From the NCBI GenBank assembly GCA_026770595.1, contig MU633803.1:1-23117 (forward strand): a stretch of 23,117 nt of DNA, in the 5' to 3' direction. This DNA is from Ochromonadaceae sp. CCMP2298. Taxonomy: Eukaryota; Sar; Synurophyceae; Ochromonadales; Ochromonadaceae. Under the pieces are notes generated by a model. The model ran no database searches, was not told the origin of the DNA, and saw nothing but the letters and a program-made list of their open reading frames with translations. Both the position numbers and the translations under genes were made by a program. Positions 1 through 8,260 of the stretch are shown one piece after another. Within the stretch, counting starts at the first letter, position 1. Every line of letters begins with the position of its first letter.

Positions 1-213
1 GCAAAAAACCCTGCCCCCTCTGCCAAAAACTGGTCTTGGAAAAAAGATAAACCCTGTCCCGACCGAGGGAACAAATACAATATTACTATTTTTGGTCTTT
101 CTTTCGAAAAGCCGAAGACATTTGCAATGTCCACATTTTGGCCAAGGACAAAAAAGACAAAAGTTTGTCTTTCCGTCTTGACGCCTAAACAAGAAACGCC
201 CTGACAAAATCCA
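1..213. other. Non-coding flank left of the foldback element
   Basis: AT-rich sequence with runs of A and repeated short words such as AAACCCTG (near 7 and 49) and TTTTGGTCTT. I see no convincing open frame, splice signals or RNA gene. It may be an intergenic spacer or the end of a gene outside the window. Confidence 0.4.
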
Positions 214-664
214 GCAGCGATTTGAAGCCCGGCCAAATGGCTTAAAGCCCGGCCACGTCGCTTATGGGGGGGAAATGTACAAAAAACGTCTAAACTAGCG
301 AAACAGACGCAAACGGGGACGTCTATAACTTCTCACTTTATGCATTGTAAATACCTCTTTAGTAGACTAATATGATAATTGCGCATCTACATCGTGTATT
401 TAAATGAGCTATATCTTGTATTAAATTTTGATTTAAATTAAAAATATATATATGATTTAGCTCATTTAAAGACACGATATAGATGCGCAATTATCTTACT
501 AGTCTACTAAAGAGGTCTTTACAATGCATAAAGTGATCAGAATCAGAAGTTATAGACGTCCCCGTTTGCGTCTGTTTCGCTAGTTTAGACGTTTTTTGTA
601 CATTTTCCCCCCATAAGCGACGTGGCCGGGCTTTAAAACATTTGGCCGGGCTTCAAATCGCTGC
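214..664. mobile_element. Foldback / MITE-like inverted-repeat element
   Basis: Two long arms, 214-415 and 454-664, are near-perfect reverse complements around a short AT-only centre. The outer end reads GCAGCGATTTGAAG at 214-227, with its complement at 651-664. The only clear length difference is a 9-nt insertion in the right arm near 535-545, which accounts for the arms being 202 and 211 nt. Each arm carries a tandem pair of AGCCCGGCCA near its outer end. There is no coding capacity, so it would be a non-autonomous element moved by a transposase encoded elsewhere. No clear target-site duplication is visible, and the exact ends could shift by a few bases. The family is not identified. Confidence 0.75.
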
Positions 665-876
665 GGAGCTCTCGTCTTTGGCGGTTTCGTGTCCCCCTTT
701 TGTTTGGAGCATCCGACAGATCAACAGATCAACTGAAAGCGGAGAGCTGGAGAGTGAAAGGTCATTGTTCCACCTCTCCTGTCAGGCCGTAAGGTACAAC
801 TTCCGCACCGCTTGGTCGTGTCTGTTCCACCCATCCGACAATTCCACTCACGGTATAGACCTTCGAGCGTGCCTCG

Positions 877-892
877 CCGGCTTTCGGTCTGT
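877..892 (+). promoter_or_regulatory. Putative core-promoter element of the dynein light chain gene
   Basis: The 16-mer CCGGCTTTCGGTCTGT starts 52 nt before the ATG at 929. A 15/16 identical copy starts 50 nt before the ATG of the cyclase gene (4642-4657). Similar sequence at similar distance from two unrelated start codons suggests a transcription-start or core-promoter signal. This is inference from two cases only; it is not seen before the other genes here. Confidence 0.35.
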
Positions 893-928
893 TTGTGTCG
901 GCGCGATAAGCACATCCAAACTTCGACA

Positions 929-1693
929 ATGGCGGTACGTGTACTATTCTTGCCTCCGGAAGCTTCCTTGGATTCTGGATTCTAATTTGGGTCCTCCTCT
1001 CTATTTACTCAGGCTGCTACCGGTGGTAACGAAGTTGATGATACCATCCGCGAGCTCAAAAAGATATCGGGATTTTCCGCGTACGTGATCCTCAACAACG
1101 ATGGTAAGCCTCCTTAGTAAGCCTCCTTAGTAAGCCTCCTTAGTAAGCCTCCTTAGTAAGCCTCCTTAGTAAGCCTCCTTAGTTGATTTGACGTTCGATT
1201 GCAGTGCGCCATATCTTAATATATTGACAAATTCAATCCCCTGCTCTCAAATTCGAACAGGGATTGTCATTAAGTATGAGAACATGTCATACAGGACTGC
1301 CGTTCATCACGCCCACCTGATTCTCTCGCTTTACGGGAAGGCCATTAAATATGCACGAGATCTCTTCGATCCCCCAGATGTAAGATTGTCTACGAATTGA
1401 CCTCTGCAGCGCTCTTTCTTGTGGTCGTATTTTTACCCATCTTGCTGACGCTTGCTTTGTTTTGCCTCGTCTCATGACCGGCGCGACCCTACTCTCTTTA
1501 TTTCACATCGAACGAACAATAGAATGATGTTGAGTCCATCCGCATGATCACGAAGGACTATGAGATGATCATAGCTCAGCACGGAAACTTCACGCTGGTT
1601 GTCACACAGAGCAACGTAAAGGAGGAAGAGGCCAAGGTGGCGGTAGAGGGGGAGAAGAAGGAGGGCGAGCCAGAGAAGAAAGAGGCAACGTAA
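929..1693 (+). CDS. Dynein light chain, roadblock/LC7 family
   Basis: Small non-catalytic dynein subunit that dimerises and binds the dynein intermediate chain; it serves cytoplasmic or axonemal dynein. Proposed exons are 929-934, 1013-1103, 1261-1379 and 1523-1693, all with GT-AG introns, giving 128 residues. The spliced frame has the family pattern: an N-terminal helix (NEVDDTIRELKKISGF), the strand AYVILNNDGIVIKY, the helix HAHLILSLYGKAIKYARDLF, then IRMITKDYEMIIAQ and a final strand FTLVVTQ. The family is usually about 95-105 residues. The extra length is a Lys/Glu-rich C-terminal tail (about residues 104-128). Exon 1 contributes only Met-Ala; without removal of intron 1 the frame stops at a TAA in that intron. 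Intron 2 carries a striking tandem repeat. Whether it serves cytoplasmic or flagellar dynein cannot be told. Confidence 0.93.
1104..1181 (+). repeat. 13-bp tandem repeat, six copies, at a 5' splice site
   Basis: Six perfect head-to-tail copies of GTAAGCCTCCTTA begin exactly at the donor of intron 2 of the dynein light chain gene. Each copy starts with GTAAG, a good 5' splice site, so the intron opens with six identical donors 13 nt apart. The downstream donors would add GGT AAG CCT CCT and then an in-frame TAG, so only the first donor gives the full protein. Confidence 0.95.
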
Positions 1694-2334
1694 TGCCTTG
1701 TATCCTTTTGATTCCCACCCAATAGTCAAATGCATGGAAACAGGACGAAGATAGAGGAATATTTCGCCCCCTCCTAGTTGTAACTATTAGTGAATATTCT
1801 CCAAGCGAACAGTATTGATGTTCCATAGTTTTTTCGTGGGCAGAGCAGCAAGCACTTAAGTGGATCCTCTCTCTCACAGCATAATCTCAAGCGCCGTGAA
1901 GGGTCCAGGGATATGAAGAAGTTTGAGCTCGTCTTCCGCTCTCTCGCGTACAGAGGGACACCGTCAAATCAGCATAGTGGGAGTTCATTGAAGTATTTGG
2001 GTAGTCGGTTTAAAACCACAGTACAACATGAAGGATTTGCTCACCTGCTGCGCAAGAAGAGATCAACCCACATTGTAATGGGAAATCTTCATCAACACAC
2101 AAAAGCTAGCAACAGTTTCTCAACTAGATACGCCTGAAGGGGTACTTGGTAGGAAAACAAGGACCGGTCGAGAGTCTGTTAAAACAAAACTTCAGCTTCC
2201 ATTATCTGCTGTGAGAGGCGTGCTGCCAGCGTAGATAGGCGGGGAGTATCAGAGTACCGAGCTCAGTCTCTAGAACTCATGAAATGCGTCGAAAGGACGG
2301 AATCTCCAGCACACACACTCTCTCTTTCTCTTTG
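1694..2334. other. Convergent 3' intergenic region
   Basis: Spacer between the stop of the dynein light chain gene (+) and the stop of the 517-aa gene (-). It should hold both 3' UTRs. A 74-codon open frame at 1913-2137 has no recognisable features and no splice support. I see no RNA gene or repeat. Confidence 0.5.
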
Positions 2335-4134
2335 TTAACGGTCCATGGCGTCTCCTTTGCTCGTTGACACATCCGCCTGCACTATAACGGTCTGCCCGTT
2401 ATTGCAGTTGTGCCCGTGAACATGTCCTCCATGTCCTCCTTGGTCGTGACTCGCACTTGGTTGCCGGAAGCCTAAGAGGGAGCTCATAGTGGCCACCACG
2501 TGAGAGACTGTCTCGCTCACTCCGGGCTTATCCGAGACCTTCTCACGCAGGCCCTCCAGCAGCTTTCCTCCGTCCTCCCCATTGAGGATAAGCATGAGCG
2601 TCATCAGCTGGTCAATATCTCCCTCGTCCATCTCCGCCAGCTTGCTGATCTTCTGCACCGGCTCTCCCGCTGCACCCAGCATTTCCAGCAGTGGGTGTTC
2701 GCTGAAGGACTCGAAGTACTGCTCTTTCTTCTCCGAGTCCCAGGAAGAAACATCGGACTCGAGCTTCGTCTTGCTCGCCTTCACCTTGGAGGCGAGCCCC
2801 TGCAACTTCACGCGACCCTCGGGGCTCATTAACAAACTCAGCATGCCAGAAGCCTTGAGTGTATCCGCGTCCATGCGCGAGGGATCGCCACCCGCCTCGC
2901 CCTGCTGCTGCATCGTCTGCATGCGCCGCATCTCCTGTTGCTGACGCATACGCTGCTGCAGCACATACATATGAGGGAAATGGTACTGCACGGGCGGCAG
3001 TTTTTTGTAGAAGTCCTCCCGCTGCTCGTCCGAAAATGTCGCCTCTCTGTCCCAGGACAAGAAGGCAAAGAGAGAGGCAGAAATTAGTTGGGGTAAGAAT
3101 TTACTTTGTATCTTCGACCTCCTCTTTCGGGGACCCTATAGGGTTATGTCTCACTTACGTTCCAGCGAATTCCGCGGCGACGGCGTACACCTGGAATTTG
3201 CCCATTAGCTCCTGGTCCCCTGGGAAGTCGCGCGATGTGCGGTTCAGGCAGGACACGCCGAAATCGGCGTCGTAGCCTAGCAAGGGCAATAGACTGCGCT
3301 GCATCTCAATGATGCGCTTTCCAGGCATCTCATTGGTGGCCTTTGCAATCATCCGCAGCTCCTCCTTCGTCTCTGGCATGGCCACTGCATTCAACACCGG
3401 GGACAGGTAGTGGAAAGTGAGCAGGGACACTTTATTGTAACAGACTCAGAAATAGCAACGCCAATTCTATGCATCATAAAATGAACTTACTCAAGGCGTT
3501 GCAGCCCTCCAAGAATTCGCTTATTGTCACACGCGTCAGCGGCAGGGCGGGGTTGGGAGCGATTATGTCGCCATTCTTATACCGCTCAGAGCGCCTGGCG
3601 AGCATACTCAAGAAGCTGCGCATTGCGGTCAGCATGAATTCCTTCATGGCCTCCACCAGCTCAATATCATCTGCATGCTTCGTGGGAATCATCGCCAGAT
3701 ATTTGCACCCATAATCGCGCTCTATCTGGAAATTGTACTCAAGGACGTCCCGCTGAAAGCCGACAGCAGCATCGTGTAGCGCCGTCTTCTTTGAGATACA
3801 TTCGTCAATCATATCGTCCAGGTTCCGTTGCATGAGCATCATCTTGACGCAAGTCTGTAAAAACCCTAGGATCACCTCTCTCGGCATGAGCTCGTTCTTA
3901 AGCGAGTATAGGATAGGCTTCGCTCCCATCATTCCTCTGACCAGGCTAGTGTCCACGTCATCGTCTTCATTTCCCACGTCATTTTTCACTTTCTAGGGTC
4001 GGGTAGAAGTGGGAGGACGAGACTGTTAGGCAGTGGAGATGATCGGCTACTCGATTTCATCTTACCTTCTTCTTGGAGCCTTTCTTCTTGCGAGCCTCGT
4101 GCTCCTTGGCCGTAGACAAGTTACCCAAGAACAT
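2335..4134 (-). CDS. Unrecognised conserved-looking 517-aa protein, four exons
   Basis: I do not recognise this family. On the minus strand the exons are 4134-4066, 3992-3491, 3429-3159 and 3046-2335. All have GT-AG introns (73, 61 and 112 nt) and the joined frame closes exactly. Residues 1-23 end in a Lys-rich tract (KKKGSKKKK across the junction). Residues 24-280 look like a compact mostly helical globular domain with many Met and Cys. Residues about 310-329 are Gln/Met/Arg-rich (QQRMRQQQEMRRMQTMQQQ). A second helical region follows, then a Gly/His-rich tail about 481-494 (HDQGGHGGHVHGHN) that could bind metal. No signal peptide or membrane segment is seen. The ATG at 4134 is the first after an in-frame TAG 17 codons upstream. 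However, CCACCAG just upstream could be an acceptor, so a further 5' exon is possible. Confidence 0.8.
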
Positions 4135-4691
4135 CTTACGGAAAGCTGCTCCTGGTGGGAAAGATGTATATTGTGGGAGCAGCTAGCTAGGGATGTCGGA
4201 TGCCTCTTCTATCCGCAAACTCCAAAAGCTGTTGTGGCCCGGGAAGTCTGGAAGTCCAAAAGTTGGAGAGGGCGGTCGGGTCGGAGACGAGACCCACCCG
4301 ACCCGACCCGACCACCGGCCTTTACGTAACTACTATGGGGGGAGGCCCTTGTTTTCTCTATTATTTTTGTGTCACAGAGACTGGCATAGAATCCACATTA
4401 TTCCACCTTATAGCACGCCCCGACCTTTTTTTCCTTCTTGCCAGTTGGTAATGAAACGTCTTTGCCATTTGTGCCGTAAAATATGCGTTGGTAATGACAG
4501 GATTTGCAAGCTCTAGATCATATTTGAAGATACTTGACCAGACATAAGGCCCCACCAAATGAAAGACACCCACCCCAGGATACGAGTACGAGTATGTTAT
4601 TGCCACGCTCCTCAGTTCAACTGACCTCTTCCGAGTTCACTCCGGTTTTCGGTCTGTAGTGCATCGTTCTCCATTCAGCAGGGCGCTGATA
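4135..4691. promoter_or_regulatory. Divergent promoter region between the 517-aa gene and the cyclase gene
   Basis: 557 nt between two outward-facing starts. It contains a GC-rich inverted repeat: GGTCGGGTCGG at 4274-4284 and CCGACCCGACC at 4303-4313, an 11-bp stem with an 18-nt loop, the right side being a run of CCCGA units. It also contains the 16-nt element at 4642-4657. Short open frames here have no recognisable protein features. Confidence 0.45.
4642..4657 (+). promoter_or_regulatory. Putative core-promoter element of the cyclase gene
   Basis: CCGGTTTTCGGTCTGT starts 50 nt before the ATG at 4692. It differs by one base from the copy at 877-892 before the dynein light chain gene, which lies at nearly the same distance from its ATG. 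A start-site or promoter role is inferred. Confidence 0.35.
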
Positions 4692-7600
4692 ATGGCGTCT
4701 GTGTCTGGGAAAGTAGCTCCCGGCCTCGAGGAGGATGAAGCTGAAGACGACGAGTTCAACGTGGTCGAGGAGGAGGATGGTGGAGAGGAGGATATACCTG
4801 CATTTGATCGGGGAGGGTCTTCACAGATGAAGACTCTGGTGAGGCAGGTTATGGCCACCAAACAAGTAAACTACTTTCAGTCCCTTATCGACTACAACTC
4901 CATAAAATCAAACGTGCGATGGTTCATGGAGACGGCAACATGTACAATTTCATTCACGGTAAGGGGGGAATTCAAATTGCTTGTTTCAGAGTTTTATAAT
5001 TGACGCGCTTTTGTCGCCGCTAACGCAACAGGTCGAAGACGTCACGTTCATGATGACACTGTTCGTGCTCTTCGGAGACGACATCAAGCTGCTCAGCGCA
5101 CCCCGCACGGTGGACGCCGATTTTGCCGTTGCCTACGCTGTGTGTTTATTCGCCTTCATATTCGAGTTGGTGGTAAACTCCTGGTCGCGCACGGAGGTGA
5201 CGGCGTTGCGGCCCAGGCTCGAGTGGGAGGGGTACCTCTTCTCCTTCTTCTGGTGGCTCGACCTCATCGCCATTTTAACCATGTTTGCTGACGTTGACTT
5301 CATCGGAGAGCCACTAGGAATCTCCGACATGTCAAACAACGTGGCCGGGGGAAACAGTAACTACGGACGAGCGGGTAGGGTCATCCGATTGGTCCGGCTT
5401 GTAAGTTCCCTATACAGTCCTATGCTCTCTGTACTGCTCTCTGCGCTGTCCTTGGGAGCATGCTGCCGTACTGCTACTCCTTTGGTCATCACTCAAAAGA
5501 ACAAGGACCCATGAACTATTAATAACCACCACCTGACTACCACTTTCCGATCTCGCTAGGTTCGTTTGGTGAAGCTATACAAGGTGGCCTCGGAGAAGCG
5601 CATACGGCACCACCAGGAGAATGAGCTTCTTGAGCTGGTGAAACTGGGAGTCATCAGGCACGAGGACATAGCTCGGCAGCGAGCGCTCTATGGTGAGCGG
5701 CAGTCGCGCCTAGGCGATCAACTGTCTGAGTCCACGACGCGTAGGGTGATCATTATGGTGCTGGTGCTCATCATCATTATCCCGCTGCTCATCCCCTCTT
5801 TCACCAACGACGGTCCTGAGTTCGCCATGACAATGCTACACAAATTTAATGTGGACAGTGACGTGTCAGAGCAGGCGAAGCAGGCGGTGCTGCTTGTGTT
5901 CAACACCTCGCTCGCTGGTATGTACAATGACCGGTTCGTTGACAAGCTGGTGGTGTCTCCGCTATCTGCCGTCAACCCTAGCATCTACTTTCCGGGAAAT
6001 CTCGACTCCCTCCGCGCCGAGTCAAAGCTAGAGTATAGTTTGTATACAAACAACTCCCAGGGCTACTTCATCACCGAGGTGGTGTACAACATCGACCCCC
6101 TCGTGCGCGAGTTCGCCACTTTCTCTATCGTAACCACCATATTCGTGGCGGTGATGCTCATCGGCGGCTCCATTGTATTCACCAACGATGCGCAGCGCTT
6201 GGTGATCGAGCCTATCGAGCGCATGATGAACATGGTTGAGGCGGTGGCGGAGGACCCACTCGCCACATTCCAGTTCGAAGAGGAGGGCGGGAACGCACTC
6301 GCGCAGTACGAGACCAAGCTGCTCGAGACGACAATCGAGAAGATCACAGGCCTATTGCGGGTGGGCTTTGGGGAGGCGGGGGCGGGCATCATTTCCGCCA
6401 ACCTCTCCTCCAAGGACTCCTCCACAGCGATAAACCCGCTGCTTCCCGGCATCCGCATATACGCCATCTTCGGCTTCTGCGACATCCACCACTTCGAAGA
6501 CATTAACCAGAAGCTATCCAACGACGTGCTGGTGTTCGTGAACCACATCGCAGAGATTGTGCACAATAACGTGCACACCTGGTCGGGACAGTGCAATAAG
6601 AATCTCGGCAACGCGTTCGTTATCGTCTGGCGCATTGGGGACGAGGAACAGCTCACAAGGAACGCGCAGCGGGGACGGCAGGTGCACAAAAACGATGCCG
6701 AAATGCTCTCATCGTTCACTTCTAGCAAGTCGCCCAAGCTGCGCATGCAAAGTCGGAATGCCTTGGAGGTGGCCGCGGCGGAGGAGGAGGAGAAGAACAA
6801 GAAGCGCTCGAGTCTGATTGATCTGAGGCGCGTTCCGGGAGTGGACATTCTTGCGGATCAGGCTCTCATCGGGTATCTCAAGATCATCGCGGAGATCAAC
6901 CGCAGCAAGTATATACTGCGGTACCGTACAGAGCCGCGGCTGACGGACAAGGGAAAAACACCATTTAAGGTGCGCATGGGGTTTGGGCTGCACGCGGGGT
7001 GGGCCATCGAGGGCGCAGTGGGTTCTCTGCAGAAGGTGGACGCCACCTACCTCTCCCCGCACGTGAACATGGCTGCGCGGCTGGAAAGCTCCTCCAAGCA
7101 GTACGGAGTTCCGCTGCTGGCCAGCCAGGACTTCTTTGACCTCATGTCCTTCGAGGGGCAGTGCCGCTGCAGGCGCCTGGATGTGATAACGGTCAAGGGC
7201 TCGGAGGTGCCCATCGGCATATACACTTACGACGCGCTGCAAGACCAGGAGTTCAAGGAGAACACCATCAAGCGCAACCCAAGTATCAATATGCTCATGT
7301 CTTCTGGCAGCAACAACAACACACCCTTCTCCGGGGGCGTAAGCGGTAAGGAGAGCGGCGGCACCGGCAGCGGCACCTCTTCCCCGCAGCGGCGACTGTC
7401 CACGCCCTTAATTGGGCTGGGCGTGACCGACCGCCCTGTAGTCTTCTTTACTCCGGACGACTTGACTGCTGACGTGTTCGAGGGAGATTACGACCTGGTG
7501 ACCCTCCGCAAGCACGCGGTGGACCTGGAGTTCCAGAACACCTTCAAGGAAGGCGTGGAGTTGTATCTCAACGGCGACTGGGCTGCTGCCAAGGGACTGC

Positions 7601-7746
7601 TAGAGCGCGCCGACATCATGATGAGCGAGCTAGCCCCCGTCCTGGGAGGGGACGGGCCCTCACGCACGCTACTAAGCTACATGAAGAATCGCAATTTTGA
7701 GGCGCCCAAGACGTGGAAGGGCTTCCGGCCTCTCACCTCCAAGTAG
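4692..7746 (+). CDS. Voltage-sensor domain fused to class III adenylate/guanylate cyclase
   Basis: Predicted membrane cyclase making cAMP or cGMP. Exons are 4692-4958, 5032-5400 and 5560-7746 (GT-AG introns), giving 940 residues. Residues 1-50 are acidic and disordered. Residues 84-220 form a four-helix voltage sensor: S1 about 84-104, S2 about 118-140 with Glu134, S3 about 157-175 with Asp166, and S4 with Arg202, 205, 208, 211, 214 and Lys217, 220 at every third position. No pore or selectivity filter is seen. Instead one membrane helix (274-294), about 100 outside residues and a second helix (397-419) with a HAMP-like follow-on lead to the cyclase domain (about 509-774). Catalytic residues seen: metal-binding Asp520 (FCDIHHF), purine-contact Lys559, Thr708, Asn715 and Arg719 (VNMAARLE). 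The expected second metal Asp is Asn563 (KNLGNAF). The domain holds an insert of about 100 residues with an acidic tract. The C-terminus has a Ser/Gly-rich linker and a helical segment (YLNGDWAAAKGLLE). A 5' acceptor at 4989 would add 14 residues but leave a 31-nt intron, so 5031 was chosen. Confidence 0.93.
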
Positions 7747-8260
7747 CCAGTAGACAGATAGCCGACTCATTATACTCCTCCCGCGTGCCTAGCAATAAGG
7801 TTTTCCAACATTTTTTATTTCTTCATTTAACTGGTAACCACAACCCCCACGATTAATTAATGCGCCTCAGCCTGCAGCATCTAGAGCCTGGTAGATTTAC
7901 AAATAGCCCCCTGCATGTGAATCCTCTGCAAGTTTTGAGTGTCTCCACTCTCTTCTCATCTCCACTCTCATCTTTACACACATCCCACACCTCCACCTAC
8001 ACCTACATACCTCATACCTCTCACCTCACGCCACATATGACGAACCATCTAAAAACTCCCGCCACGCACCGCTCGCAACACCCACACGCCACAAACCACC
8101 CATACACAATTACCTCTCGTCGCAAACCTCACATCTCATTACACACCTCCCACAACACGAAATTTTGCTGATAAAAATATATCTGCCAAACCCCACACGA
8201 CTGTTTATATATTCGTTTTATTCGAAATATTAAGAAACTGGAAATAAGATATCGGAGCGA
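7747..8260. other. Convergent 3' intergenic region with a G-poor tract
   Basis: Spacer between the stops of the cyclase gene (+) and the 458-aa gene (-). Its core, 7942-8160, is almost free of G on the plus strand: 11 G in 219 nt, 10 of them in CpG. A 103-codon open frame (7860-8171) is a by-product of this skew, rich in His, Thr and Ser. The right end is AT-rich. Confidence 0.5.
8217..8222 (-). terminator. Possible poly(A) signal AATAAA of the 458-aa gene
   Basis: On the minus strand AATAAA lies about 40 nt past the TAA/TGA region of the gene that stops at 8261, in AT-rich sequence. The position fits a polyadenylation signal, but many protists do not rely on AATAAA. Confidence 0.3.

Noticed and set aside
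642-1088. 148-codon plus-strand open frame
   Set aside because: It begins inside the foldback element and runs over the real start, intron 1 and exon 2 of the dynein light chain gene in another frame.
1913-2137. 74-codon plus-strand open frame
   Set aside because: No recognisable motif or splice context; it lies in the convergent 3' spacer.
6063-6848. 261-codon minus-strand open frame
   Set aside because: Antisense to the cyclase exon 3, whose protein is clearly conserved; low-complexity Ser/Met composition.
7860-8171. 103-codon plus-strand open frame rich in His, Thr and Ser
   Set aside because: Product of the G-poor tract; lack of G removes TAG and TGA stops.
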